Positions 25,439 to 34,144 of a stretch of DNA of 64,000 nt are shown here, one piece after another (position 1 is the first letter of the stretch; each line of letters opens with the position of its first letter). The notes under the pieces were generated by a model, which did not search any database, was not told where the DNA came from, and saw nothing but the letters and a program-made list of their open reading frames with translations. The position numbers and the translations under genes are program-made. This stretch comes from UBA3910 sp964626065 (GTDB lineage Bacteria > Bacillota > Limnochordia > Darwinibacteriales > Darwinibacteriaceae): assembly GCA_964626065.1 (NCBI GenBank), contig CAZVDE010000003.1, positions 33,020 through 97,019 on the forward strand. Reading direction: 5' to 3'.

Positions 25439-27043
25439 CTAGCCCCCATCCCCTCCGGAGGCCCGGGCTTTACCTTTTATTCTGCGACGGATCAAATCCA
25501 GGACAAAATAAGTTTCATCCATTTTCAGAACAAAGCTGAGCACAAGATAGACCGCGATTCCCAGGCCAATCGCGCCAAATGTCTGTCCCAGTTGGCCCAG
25601 TTTGCTGCTCAAGTTGAACGGTACACCTAACACTTTGGCCGCCCAAGAGGTGGTACCCCCCATCACAAGCGATGCCAAACCCGATTTAAGTAAAGTAGTC
25701 CCTAATTGGGCACCGCCCAACCCCTTCAGTTTCTTACTTAAAATGCCTAGGGCAAGTACCATGTTAAAGAGCGAACTGAGAGAAAAGGCCAATGCAAGCC
25801 CCCCCGCCCCAAGTCCGGTCCAGCGCAGCAAGCCCACACTGAGCAAAAAATTTAAAACAACGCTTGCGAAGCCTATTTTTACCGGGGTAACGGTGTCCTG
25901 CAGCGAATAGTAGCCGCGGGTGGTAACTTGAATCGCAGCCTGGGCAAACAGCCCGGGCACATAAAACAGCAGGGCGTGGGCGGTGGCCAGAGTGTCGGGC
26001 GCGGTAAATTCACCGGACTCGAACAGCAGTCGCACAATAGGTACGCGCAAAACTGCCATGCCCACTGCGGAGGGAATAGTTATAAACGCGATCACGCGCA
26101 GCCCAAACAAAAGAGTGCTTTTGAATTCTTCCGCTCGGCCTTGTGCAATCAAGCGTGACAATGTGGGGAAAATGGCGGTGGAGATGCCCATGGCGAAAAT
26201 ACCCAGGGGGAAATTTATTAATCTGTTAGCCAAACGCAGTGCGACAATGGAACCGGTTTCCAGTGTAGAAGCGAGGTTTTGGCCCACAATAATATTAATT
26301 TGGGCGATGGATAACCCAATTACCGCGGGCAGCATCAACTTACCCATGCGGCGGATTCCGGGATGTTTAAAATCGAGAATTGTGCGGTAATGGACCCGGC
26401 CCCGGCGCAGAACTTCGGGAAACTGGATGGAAAAATTGGCCACCGCACCTACAATCGTACCCACCGCCATACCCATAATGCCCAGAGTAGGCCCGAGCAA
26501 GTAAGCGCCGAGAATTTGGCCTAGATTGTAAAGTATGGGGCCCAGAGCCGGCTTAGTAAAACTCTGGTAAGAATTTAAAACACCCATGGCTAGCCCGGAG
26601 AGGGCAGTAAAAAAAACAGCGGGAAAGGTTACCCTCATCAGCAGAACCAAGAGTGTGCGCTGATCACCACTAAAGCCCACCCCCACCAGGGGGGCCAAAA
26701 CGGGTGTGAAGATCACACCGAAAACCATCACAGCCAACAAAGCTAAAATAGTTATGTTTAAAAAAATGCTTGCCACATACCAAGCCTCTTTTTCTTCGTC
26801 TTTGGCAAGGTATTGGGTGAAAACGGGAATAAAAGCGGAACTCAATGCCCCTCCCACCAGAAGCTGATACATTAGATCGGGCAGGGCAAAGGCGGCGAAG
26901 AAGACATCTGTTGTCCCGGTACGGCCAAAAACCTCCGCAACTGCCCGTTCTCTTACAAAACCAAGAATTCTGCTGATCAAAATAGCTGACATAACAATGC
27001 CGGCCGCCTTAGCCACCTGCCGTTTGCTTTGCGTTTGTTCCAT
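25439..27043 (-). CDS. murJ: Lipid II flippase MurJ
   Basis: A 534 aa polytopic protein of the MurJ/MviN family with about 14 membrane spans. Diagnostic segments are SRILGFVRERAVAEVFGRTGTTD, a FAAFALPDLMYQLLVGGALSSAF-like stretch split across helices 1-2, GIFAMGISTAIFPTLSRLIA near the middle and FYVPGLFAQAAIQVTTRGYYSLQDT. It moves lipid II across the cytoplasmic membrane for peptidoglycan synthesis. The start is ATG with AAGGGGAG upstream. It lies between spoIIP and lepA; this slot has no murJ in Bacillus, so a sporulation link is possible but not shown. Confidence 0.95.
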   Translation of the reverse strand: MEQTQSKRQVAKAAGIVMSAILISRILGFVRERAVAEVFGRTGTTDVFFAAFALPDLMYQLLVGGALSSAFIPVFTQYLAKDEEKEAWYVASIFLNITILALLAVMVFGVIFTPVLAPLVGVGFSGDQRTLLVLLMRVTFPAVFFTALSGLAMGVLNSYQSFTKPALGPILYNLGQILGAYLLGPTLGIMGMAVGTIVGAVANFSIQFPEVLRRGRVHYRTILDFKHPGIRRMGKLMLPAVIGLSIAQINIIVGQNLASTLETGSIVALRLANRLINFPLGIFAMGISTAIFPTLSRLIAQGRAEEFKSTLLFGLRVIAFITIPSAVGMAVLRVPIVRLLFESGEFTAPDTLATAHALLFYVPGLFAQAAIQVTTRGYYSLQDTVTPVKIGFASVVLNFLLSVGLLRWTGLGAGGLALAFSLSSLFNMVLALGILSKKLKGLGGAQLGTTLLKSGLASLVMGGTTSWAAKVLGVPFNLSSKLGQLGQTFGAIGLGIAVYLVLSFVLKMDETYFVLDLIRRRIKGKARASGGDGG

Positions 27044-27102
27044 CGTTCTCTCCCCTTCCCGGCAACAACATGAAAGATTCGCCTTAGAGAGGGTAATTCC
27101 TG

Positions 27103-28185
27103 TTACAGGACTCTAACAAGAACCTTGGCTAATAGTTCCGCAGCCAGGAGGGCTTCTTCCAGTGTGTTTTCAACCGAGCCTAATTCCACGATTACGCTGT
27201 GAGGATGCAGGTGTTGGTTGTAGCGCGCTTGTTTTTGCACCTGCACCGCGCGCATTAAACCGGGATACATTTCATCGCAGACCGCTTTAATTTTGTGAGC
27301 AAAGGCGAGATTTTCCTGAAAGTTGGGGTGGGACAAGGGCACTGATTCGGCCGTCCCAACCACCAGGCACAGCTTGGCAACGCTGCGGCCATCAATCATT
27401 AAAGATGGCCCCGGTACCCCCGCATCCCGATGCAGGTCGATCACCATTTTCAGATCCTTGTGTCGGCTGAGTATTTCCCGCACTGTTTTCTCAGAATTAC
27501 CGTAGCTGTGGTTGATATTGGGCAGAGTGTGGATCGTTGTCTCATGCTTTGTACCTATTCCTAGGCTGTTCAGGGCGTTGGCAAGATGCCTGCCTGCCGC
27601 CATCACACCCGTAACGGTCGGATCGGCCGAATTGCGAAATTGATAATGGGCCCGAGAGGACTGGGATGCCGGGATGGAGTGGCCTAGATACATCTCGGAG
27701 GTATGGGTATGATAAATTAAAACCTGTGCCGCCGCTGTGGGCGATACGCGCTCTTGGGCCGGGGCAGGGACAGAGGGGCGAACGGGATCCGGTGCAAAGG
27801 ACAGCTCTTGAATAAAGACAAAGGGACGCTCTTCCCATACTCTGAGCTGTTCGGGGCCGTGCTGCACGAAAGGCAGCACCGCCTTGAGAATACTGAGGGG
27901 ATCATACAGATCATAATCTGTCAAAAAATAAACGAAGGAACGCAGATCAAAGGGATCCGCCGCACCCGGCTCCGATTCGGCTAAATTCGGCATACCCAAC
28001 CGCAATAGCGATCTGGCCAGCGAATGATCAAAGGCGGCATCGGTGGTGAGGAGCCGGTAACCGCTGAAAACTAAAATAAAAAAAATAAACGCTAGCATTA
28101 CCAGGGGTACAATTTCGGCAGCCGGTCGCCAACGATAACTGCGGCGGCGAATTTTAGCTGAAATTCTGCGCAGCCTAAAGCGCAT
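27103..28185 (-). CDS. spoIIP: Stage II sporulation protein P (peptidoglycan amidase)
   Basis: Membrane-anchored amidase/endopeptidase that works with SpoIID and SpoIIM to thin septal peptidoglycan during engulfment. With the ATG at 28183-28185 (SD AGGTGG) it is 360 aa: a basic N-terminus, one membrane span at about 30-50, a linker and the catalytic domain. The motifs IYHTHTSEMY, VIDLHRDA and NQHLHPHSVIVELGSVENT provide the zinc ligands and catalytic Glu expected of the family. A SigE-type promoter lies just upstream. The partner spoIID is at 58299-59264 in this window; spoIIM is not. Confidence 0.95.
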   Translation of the reverse strand: MRFRLRRISAKIRRRSYRWRPAAEIVPLVMLAFIFFILVFSGYRLLTTDAAFDHSLARSLLRLGMPNLAESEPGAADPFDLRSFVYFLTDYDLYDPLSILKAVLPFVQHGPEQLRVWEERPFVFIQELSFAPDPVRPSVPAPAQERVSPTAAAQVLIYHTHTSEMYLGHSIPASQSSRAHYQFRNSADPTVTGVMAAGRHLANALNSLGIGTKHETTIHTLPNINHSYGNSEKTVREILSRHKDLKMVIDLHRDAGVPGPSLMIDGRSVAKLCLVVGTAESVPLSHPNFQENLAFAHKIKAVCDEMYPGLMRAVQVQKQARYNQHLHPHSVIVELGSVENTLEEALLAAELLAKVLVRVL

Positions 28186-28208
28186 ATCACCACCTCTTCC
28201 TCTTCCCA

Positions 28209-28237
28209 ACTATATTTCCGGGACAGGGAAAATATGA
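28209..28237 (-). promoter_or_regulatory. Candidate SigE promoter of spoIIP
   Basis: On the minus strand TCATATT (28231-28237) fits the SigE -35 consensus KMATATT exactly. After a 14-base spacer, AATATAGT (28209-28216) matches the -10 consensus CATACANT at five of seven informative positions. spoIIP is a known SigE gene in Bacillus. Confidence 0.6.
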
Positions 28238-28277
28238 TAGACTGGGCCTAGGCCAGCTTTGAGAAAGGGATGATCAC

Positions 28278-28838
28278 ATGCGTGCCGTAAGGATTGCCGC
28301 CCTAATCGCGGTAGTTATTTTGGTGGCCGTGGCAGGTTATCAATTTATTGCGCTGCAACGGAGGATAGGGGTAGTAGAAAAGGAACAGCTTGCCTTGAAG
28401 GGGCAGGTCCGAGAACTGGAACAATCCCCTTTAGAACAGGAACACGCTGTAATTTTTTTGATTAAATCCGCCCCCACTGATTTTTACCTAGTACCGGTTA
28501 ACCGTGCCATCACCGCGCCCGCAAGCCCCACAACTGCGCTGCAGGCACTGCTTGATGGCCCATTAAGCCACGAGGGCCTGGAACCATCTGTTCCCCCCAC
28601 CACCCGGCTGCTCGGGTTGAGCATTTACCGAGGTTTAGCCACAGTAAACTTCAGCGGCGAGATAATTCGTGATTTTAACGGCGGCGCCTTAATCGAATCT
28701 TTCCTGATCCAGGCGGTCGTAAATACCCTCACTGAGTTTCCCGAAGTAGACCGGGTGCAGTTTTTGGTGGAGGGGGAACCTGTGGAGTCAATCGGCGGCC
28801 ATGTATTGATTACGGATCCAATTGAGCGCTCCAAGTAA
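28278..28838 (+). CDS. GerMN-domain lipid/membrane-anchored protein
   Basis: One of three genes on the plus strand. The 186 aa product has an N-terminal membrane anchor (residues 3-27), a short coiled coil (VVEKEQLALKGQVRELEQ) and a GerMN domain: FLIKSAPTDFYLVPVNRAI, TALQALLDGPLS, GLATVNFSGEIIRDF and the FPEVDRVQFLVEGEPV segment. GerMN domains occur in the spore germination protein GerM and in sporulation- or wall-linked proteins; their ligand is unknown. The ATG has AAAGGG eight bases upstream. It is divergent from spoIIP and convergent with gpr, so a sporulation role is likely. Confidence 0.82.
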   Translation: MRAVRIAALIAVVILVAVAGYQFIALQRRIGVVEKEQLALKGQVRELEQSPLEQEHAVIFLIKSAPTDFYLVPVNRAITAPASPTTALQALLDGPLSHEGLEPSVPPTTRLLGLSIYRGLATVNFSGEIIRDFNGGALIESFLIQAVVNTLTEFPEVDRVQFLVEGEPVESIGGHVLITDPIERSK

Positions 28839-28840
28839 CG

Positions 28841-29914
28841 TTAACTTAAGTACTTAAAAACTTCATCATAGCTGACGCCTTCGTGAAACGAGGTATTCAG
28901 TGCACCGGCAATGACATCGCTCACTTCTTCGATTAAAACATCAATCTCTTTAGGTGTTACAATCATGCTGCCCAGATAGGGTTCAAGCAGCCCGGTAATG
29001 AGGCGGCGTTTATCCACCGGTGCGTGGGTCGGCGCCTTAGGTGGCTGGCCCTGGCCTAAAAGCATTTCGGGGTCAACATTAAACTGCACCCGCCGGGGCG
29101 GTTCTTCCCCTTCGGGTGGCTGCAAGTGGCCTTGATCCAATAAATCCATGGCGTCGGACACGATGGTCACCGCATGGACAACGGTGGGAATGCCGATGGC
29201 AATAACGGGAATACCCAGGCTTTCCCGATTAATAGCTAGGCGGCGGTTGCCAACGCCCGACCCCGGATTGATACCCGTATCGGAAATCTGAATAGTACTG
29301 CACAGCCTATCAACACTGCGGCTAGCGAGGGCATCTATGCAGACAACCGCTCCAGCCCCGATGCGATCTACCACACCCATGATGATCTCGCCGGTTTCTA
29401 TGCCCGTTAAGCCTAATACCCCGGGCGAAATTGCGGAAATGGGGCGAAGTCCCTGCCTCAATTCGGGAGGGGTCATCTCCAATAGATGACGCGTAACCAT
29501 AAGGTTCTCCACCACACGAGGACCTAGGGCATCCGGTGTGGCATTCCAATTGCCGAGCCCCACAACTAAGACGCCATCCTCAGGCCCGAGACCCGCTTCG
29601 GCAAAAAACCAATCCAGTTCTTTGGCCACAAGTTCCGCAATCGTCTCGTGTACATCGCGGTTATGTTCACGTAGAGCGGATGATTCTAGCGTACTATAAT
29701 TGCCCGGTGCCTTACCCATCATTTGAGCACCCAGATCATTTTCCACAGTAATGCGGGTTACGATCACACCTTCATGTTCTTCGGTGTGGACCTGTACACC
29801 CGGAAGTTCGGGCGGACCTTCCCGCTCAACTACTGTTTGATGTGATTCTAAGGCCAGATCGGTGCGAACATTATATTTTTCATAAAGCGGATCTAAACGG
29901 TCTTCTTTTAACAT
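28841..29914 (-). CDS. gpr: Germination protease GPR
   Basis: Spore protease that degrades small acid-soluble proteins at the start of germination and is made as a zymogen. The 357 aa product begins MLKEDRLDPLYEKYNVRTDLALE, the propeptide and its conserved junction, and contains VLVVGLGNWNATPDALGPRV, ISPGVLGLTGIETGEI, VCIDALASRS and TGINPGSGVGNRR. The ATG at 29912-29914 follows GGAGGA six bases upstream. A candidate SigG/SigF-type promoter precedes it. A likely substrate, a divergent small acid-soluble protein, is encoded at 39212-39421. Confidence 0.96.
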   Translation of the reverse strand: MLKEDRLDPLYEKYNVRTDLALESHQTVVEREGPPELPGVQVHTEEHEGVIVTRITVENDLGAQMMGKAPGNYSTLESSALREHNRDVHETIAELVAKELDWFFAEAGLGPEDGVLVVGLGNWNATPDALGPRVVENLMVTRHLLEMTPPELRQGLRPISAISPGVLGLTGIETGEIIMGVVDRIGAGAVVCIDALASRSVDRLCSTIQISDTGINPGSGVGNRRLAINRESLGIPVIAIGIPTVVHAVTIVSDAMDLLDQGHLQPPEGEEPPRRVQFNVDPEMLLGQGQPPKAPTHAPVDKRRLITGLLEPYLGSMIVTPKEIDVLIEEVSDVIAGALNTSFHEGVSYDEVFKYLS

Positions 29915-29935
29915 GCACTCTCCTCCAATCACATT

Positions 29936-29964
29936 TAGATTAACCCAAATAATTCGAGTTATGC
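29936..29964 (-). promoter_or_regulatory. Candidate forespore (SigG/SigF-type) promoter of gpr
   Basis: GCATA (29960-29964), a 17-base spacer and TAATCTA (29936-29942) on the minus strand resemble the GHATR / CATNHTA forespore consensus. The match at the -10 is partial. Confidence 0.4.
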
Positions 29965-29994
29965 AGCGGCCCGCCTATCGGCCCGCACAACCCC

Positions 29995-30023
29995 TTGAAC
30001 TCGTACGTTTCTAGTGATATAAT
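29995..30023 (+). promoter_or_regulatory. Sigma-A promoter of rpsT
   Basis: TTGAAC (29995-30000), a 17-base spacer and perfect TATAAT (30018-30023), ahead of the rpsT SD at 30041-30050. Confidence 0.88.
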
Positions 30024-30057
30024 TACAGAGTAAATCTGCCTGAGGAGGTGAACCCCG

Positions 30058-30318
30058 TTGGCAACGAGTAGATCCGCGGAAAAGAGAATTCGGGTAAATC
30101 GCAGCAAGCGCGCTCGCAACATAGCGGCTAAATCCAGTTTGCGGACAACAATCAGAAGATTTGAGGCCGCCCTGGAACACGATCCGGCAAATGCTCCCGC
30201 CCTCCTTGGTAAGGCGGTCAGGGCCTTAGACAAAGCGGCTGCTAGAGGCATCATCCACAAGAACGCCGCAGCCCGGAAAAAGTCCCGTTTAACGAAAGAT
30301 TTAGCCAAATTAGCGTAA
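30058..30318 (+). CDS. rpsT: Ribosomal protein bS20
   Basis: An 86 aa basic protein that binds 16S rRNA early in 30S assembly. It has the bS20 pattern: SAEKRIRVNRSKRARNIAAK, RRFEAAL and a C-terminal GIIHKNAAARKKSRLTKDL. The start codon is TTG (30058-30060), preceded by GAGGAGGTGA; TTG starts are common for rpsT and are linked to autoregulation in Escherichia coli. It has its own promoter and terminator, and faces holA on the other strand, as in Bacillus. Confidence 0.96.
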   Translation: MATSRSAEKRIRVNRSKRARNIAAKSSLRTTIRRFEAALEHDPANAPALLGKAVRALDKAAARGIIHKNAAARKKSRLTKDLAKLA

Positions 30319-30324
30319 AAAAAT

Positions 30325-30357
30325 AACGCCCTCCCGCTGGTTGGGGCGTTTTTTTTG
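30325..30357 (+). terminator. Bidirectional terminator between rpsT and holA
   Basis: AACGCCC (30325-30331) pairs with GGGCGTT (30344-30350), followed by a T-run on the plus strand. On the minus strand the same stem is followed by ATTTTTTT, so it can also stop holA transcripts. Confidence 0.92.
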
Positions 30358-30364
30358 TTCTTTT

Positions 30365-31351
30365 TTAGGTTAGCTTGATGATTAGATCGGTCAAGACTTG
30401 TTCCCCCGGCACACCCAGTTTCATTTCTTGATCCGCTTTGACGACTGCTTTAAAACCGAAAAATAATTCGTCTAGCGTAAATTTGTCCGTGTTGCGCATC
30501 TGTTTTCTCAAAGGGAAAACGCTGGACTCACCCATCCGCCGCGCAGTTTCCTCCGGCCTGGCCTTACTTGTTTTGGCGGCCAAAAGCAGGCGCAGCTGCC
30601 GCTCAATCAAAGGTAAGATGCGCAGTGGTGCTTCACCCGCCCTCAGCAGTAGCCCCAGCACACTAAGGGCTTCGTCCCGTTTCTTTTCTGCCATGAAATC
30701 CACGAGTTTAAACACCGTTTCATTAAGGATCCGGCCCGGCGCCAATGAAGTAGCCGCTTGCACATCCTGCTCCGTTATTTCCCGCCTATCCCCACTCCAG
30801 GCGATCAGTTTGTCTAATTCATTCTGCACAAACATAAGATCGGTACCCACCCGTTCCAGAAAAGGTTTCGCAGCTGAACGACGCATTTTTTTGCCCTGTA
30901 GGGCGCAATAATCCAGTAGATAGCGGATTAGTTTCTCGCCCTGCAGGCGCTCGCATTCTATGATCCAGGCAAACTCGCGCAATTTACGCACATATTTAAG
31001 CCGATTATCCAAACTCGCCAAAAAAATTGCCAAACAATTGGCCCGGGAATGCTCCTGCAGCCAAGTGGCAATAGTGTCCATAACCGCGGCGGGCACCAGA
31101 TCGGCCTGCTGCAGTACCACCACTTTCGTCCCCCCGCCCCACGGCACGGTACCTAATTCTATCAATAGGGAGTCGGGCTCGAACTCTTTGCCGCCCTGCA
31201 GCACGGACCAATTCCATTCGGCCATCGGCCCGCCGGCGATCCGTTCTTTCAATGCACGAAAAATTTGATCCTGCAGGGCTGTCTCGGGCCCATGTACCAA
31301 AATTGCCTTTGGCAGCGGTTCTGTTTTAATTCTTCCCAACATCGCCTGCAC
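30365..31351 (-). CDS. holA: DNA polymerase III delta subunit
   Basis: Clamp-loader subunit that opens the sliding clamp. The 328 aa product has the HolA pattern: LPKAILVHGPETALQDQIFRALK at the start, AELGT/PWGGGTKVVVLQQADLVP, then LNRLKYVRKL-like and ANCLAIFLASLDNRLKYV segments and the C-terminal domain (LRLLLAAK and SSVFPLRKQM). I prefer GTG at 31349-31351, which has AAGGAG eight bases upstream; an upstream GTG overlaps that SD. It follows comEC by 25 bases, the conserved comEC-holA order. Confidence 0.94.
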   Translation of the reverse strand: MQAMLGRIKTEPLPKAILVHGPETALQDQIFRALKERIAGGPMAEWNWSVLQGGKEFEPDSLLIELGTVPWGGGTKVVVLQQADLVPAAVMDTIATWLQEHSRANCLAIFLASLDNRLKYVRKLREFAWIIECERLQGEKLIRYLLDYCALQGKKMRRSAAKPFLERVGTDLMFVQNELDKLIAWSGDRREITEQDVQAATSLAPGRILNETVFKLVDFMAEKKRDEALSVLGLLLRAGEAPLRILPLIERQLRLLLAAKTSKARPEETARRMGESSVFPLRKQMRNTDKFTLDELFFGFKAVVKADQEMKLGVPGEQVLTDLIIKLT

Positions 31352-31376
31352 AGCTATCACTCCTTGGCGGATCTAT

Positions 31377-33650
31377 TCAGGGCCCACCCCTAATAAACCT
31401 GCCGAACAGCCCCCACCAAACCAAAAAAGTCACCGCGCCATCCGCGGTAGTGCGCCAATCAATTTTTCTGCCGGTCAAGAAATCCAGCACCTCCTGATGG
31501 GGATGGCCAAAGGAATTGGGGCCGGTGGAAATAACGGCCCAAGTGGGGTTAACAGCATCGTAAAAAGCGGGTAAGAGGCTTCCCCTACTGCCGTGATGGG
31601 GGACTTTAAGCCACTGGGCGGTCAGCCCCGGGCCGGTGTGGGCCAAATCGTACAGCACCGCATTCTCCAAATCCCCGGTAAAGAGCAAGTTCTGTCCGCC
31701 ATATTCCAATTTAAGCAGTAGCGAATTATTGTTGTATGCGGAGGTGAGATTGGTCCGTACCCGTTCCGGATACAGCACTTTAAGGGTAATACCATCGCCG
31801 AGCGGCAGGCAATCACCTGCCCGGGCTTGGTGGTAGGCGATGCTCTTGTCAGCAATCAACTCCAGATAACGCTCATAATTCAAAGTTGACAGCGGATGGC
31901 CATTGTCGATGACCATACCCACCTCGAAATGCTCCAACACAGCCAAGAGACCAAATAAATGATCTTCGTGGGGGTGAGAGAGGATCACGTAATCAAGGCG
32001 CGGTACCTTGCGGTAGCGCAAAAACGGCACAACTCGCTCTTCACCCACATTGCGTCCCCGCTGCTGCCAGTATAATGAATCACCGCCCCCATCAATGAGC
32101 AGGTGGCGTCCGCTAGGCGTTTTTATGTAATAACAGTCGCCTTGCCCCACATTAATCGCGGTAACTTCCAAAGGACGGCGCACAACGGGCGGCAGCGTCG
32201 TTATAAAAAGCACGGCCGCACCCAGTAAGGCCAGGTGCAGATAAGTACGCCCGGGCCTAATCACTGTGGGGCGCCTTAAGCGCCAGCCCCCGTAGGCAAA
32301 TAGTAACCACCACAATCCCGGTTCCATTAAGCTCGCGGCCGTGGGTGACCACTGCACGGCATAGGGAAGAAGTAGATTTTCCCAAGCCCCCATAAGCCCG
32401 ATGCTCAGATCGGCCAACTTCGCCAAACCAAGGGGGCCTAAGCCGCAGGCAGTACCTAGTGCACTCAGTAAAAGGAGCGCTGTCAATGGTAAGAAGAGCA
32501 GTGTCGCCACGGGCCCCAATAGGGCGATTTCTCCGAAATAACCCAGCAAAAAAGGGAGCAGGCTGATTTGGGCCGCCACAGAAATAAGTAGGGAATTGAC
32601 CAGATAGTTTAACGCCCTAGATCGTGTCTTCACTGTCAAAGTTGAACCCCAAAGCAAAATTCCCCCCGCAGCCGCGAAGGATAGAACGAAACTGGGCTCA
32701 AATAGATAACCGGGCCGAATTAGAAGCAGGACCCAAGCTATCACAGCCCATATATGGAGGCCATCCAGGTGTAATTTTCGATAGGCGGCCGCACCGCCCA
32801 ACAAAGAGAACAAAAAAGCCCGCCAGGCGCTGACGCTGCTGCCCGCAACCAGAACATAGCCCAGCATAATCAACTGGATCAGGCATAATTTGACCAAGCC
32901 GGGCAGGGGCAGCCTGTGCACAACGAACCCTAACCCGAGGGCGAAAAAGCCCACATGCATACCGGAAATGGCCAGCAGATGAGAAATTCCCAACTGCCTC
33001 CACCGTTCCTGCTGCTCTGCGCCTAAGCCGTCCCGCTCTCCTAATACCAAGGCCAGGGCTAGGCCGGGAGCACGCAGCTGACTTGTGAGATTGGATCTCA
33101 TTTTATTGCGTATCGCGCCCAATAAACCGATTCCGCCACCGGGCTGCAGGGCAAATTTTTCCGGATAGCAAAGCCCGCAAACGCCCAGGCGTTTCAAATA
33201 ACTGCGATAACAAAAGGCACCGGGATTGGCCGCCGTTGGAGGCTTAACAACCGCACCCGCGAAAGTAATCCGGTCACCCGCAGCCACTTCTGCATGTGCA
33301 GGTAGGTGGACCGCCACCTCGATCCGCGAAGAATCCAAACGAACGATGGTGCGCGTATCAAAACTAAGCCTAGCAACCGAGCGAACCACCCCGGAAAAAC
33401 TGCCTGTCTCTTCAACCCCGCCGCCCAAGGGCACAGCAGCTATTTGGCCCAATAACAATGTTCCCAAAACGATAACGGCCCAAAACAACCCGTTTTGCCG
33501 GGGCCGGCTTCGATAAGTGGCGATTAACCACAACGAAGCCAGCGCCACGAACGATCCCAGCAATAAAAGGGAAACCCCTTTCTCGTTTCCCAGCAGGATG
33601 CCCAGGACAAGCAGGGGAAGCAGAGTCCAAAAATTACTCTGCTTCCGCAT
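31377..33650 (-). CDS. comEC: DNA internalization protein ComEC/Rec2
   Basis: Membrane channel for single-stranded DNA uptake in natural competence. The 757 aa product has two N-terminal spans and a DUF4131-type region, the central competence domain with about eight spans (HLLAISGMHVGFFALGLG, SVSAWRAFLFSLLGG), and a C-terminal metallo-beta-lactamase domain. That domain has NVGQGDCYYIKTPSG, LIDGGGDS, SHPHEDHLFGL and PHHGSRGS. It is intact, so competence may be functional. It overlaps comEA by 17 bases. comEB is not present. Confidence 0.95.
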   Translation of the reverse strand: MRKQSNFWTLLPLLVLGILLGNEKGVSLLLLGSFVALASLWLIATYRSRPRQNGLFWAVIVLGTLLLGQIAAVPLGGGVEETGSFSGVVRSVARLSFDTRTIVRLDSSRIEVAVHLPAHAEVAAGDRITFAGAVVKPPTAANPGAFCYRSYLKRLGVCGLCYPEKFALQPGGGIGLLGAIRNKMRSNLTSQLRAPGLALALVLGERDGLGAEQQERWRQLGISHLLAISGMHVGFFALGLGFVVHRLPLPGLVKLCLIQLIMLGYVLVAGSSVSAWRAFLFSLLGGAAAYRKLHLDGLHIWAVIAWVLLLIRPGYLFEPSFVLSFAAAGGILLWGSTLTVKTRSRALNYLVNSLLISVAAQISLLPFLLGYFGEIALLGPVATLLFLPLTALLLLSALGTACGLGPLGLAKLADLSIGLMGAWENLLLPYAVQWSPTAASLMEPGLWWLLFAYGGWRLRRPTVIRPGRTYLHLALLGAAVLFITTLPPVVRRPLEVTAINVGQGDCYYIKTPSGRHLLIDGGGDSLYWQQRGRNVGEERVVPFLRYRKVPRLDYVILSHPHEDHLFGLLAVLEHFEVGMVIDNGHPLSTLNYERYLELIADKSIAYHQARAGDCLPLGDGITLKVLYPERVRTNLTSAYNNNSLLLKLEYGGQNLLFTGDLENAVLYDLAHTGPGLTAQWLKVPHHGSRGSLLPAFYDAVNPTWAVISTGPNSFGHPHQEVLDFLTGRKIDWRTTADGAVTFLVWWGLFGRFIRGGP

Positions 33651-34029
33651 CCCGAGGAATATAAAGACAGATGAGATCGGCGATTTGTGCTAGGCGTTTC
33701 TCACCGATTCCCGAAACTCTGAGCAAATCCCGGATTTCTAAAAATACTTTTTCCCGGCGAGCGATTATGATCCGCTCCGCTAAAACAGGCCCGATACCGG
33801 GCAGTGATTGTAATTCGGCCATACCCGCTGTGTTTACATGAACAAGAGGGCAGTGTCGTTCCGCGTCATCCGCGGGCACTTCTGCCGGTTTTGCTTGCGC
33901 GGCCGCAGCCACCCGCGGCTCAGCAATTGAAACATTGATTCCACCACTGCCCAACCGCCAACGGACACCCTGCTGAACTAGGCTGAGCAAAAGCAGCACA
34001 ACCAATATAACCCGTTGTTTCGTTTGCAC
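33634..34029 (-). CDS. comEA: Competence protein ComEA, helix-hairpin-helix DNA-binding
   Basis: A 131 aa protein with an N-terminal membrane anchor (residues 7-22), an Ala/Pro linker and two helix-hairpin-helix motifs (LQSLPGIGPVLAERII and LLRVSGIGEKRLAQI) preceded by VHVNTAGMAEL. ComEA binds incoming double-stranded DNA at the outer face of the membrane. The SLBB domain found in longer ComEA proteins is absent or much reduced here. The start is GTG with AAGGGG seven bases upstream. comEC follows with an overlap. Confidence 0.93.
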   Translation of the reverse strand: MQTKQRVILVVLLLLSLVQQGVRWRLGSGGINVSIAEPRVAAAAQAKPAEVPADDAERHCPLVHVNTAGMAELQSLPGIGPVLAERIIIARREKVFLEIRDLLRVSGIGEKRLAQIADLICLYIPRDAEAE

Positions 34030-34114
34030 TTATTTCGCCCCTTTGCTCCCCGGGCAAGCACTAACTTCCACAAGTATTACTAAATACCTGCTTTTTCTGA
34101 ATTTTCTTTCCATT

Positions 34115-34139
34115 AAAAGAGCCCCCGCAGAGCAGGGGC
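34115..34139 (-). terminator. Terminator of the rnf operon
   Basis: On the minus strand GCCCCTGC-TCT-GCGGGGGC (one G-T pair) is followed by TCTTTT, starting 6 bases after the rnfA stop. It shows that no rnfB follows rnfA in this transcript. Confidence 0.8.
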
Positions 34140-34144
34140 CCCTT

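Noticed and set aside
28846..28857. Perfect 12-base palindrome TTAAGTACTTAA between the GerMN gene and gpr
   Set aside because: It lies at the end of the gpr coding sequence, is AT-rich and short, and has no second copy or T-run, so it is probably chance.
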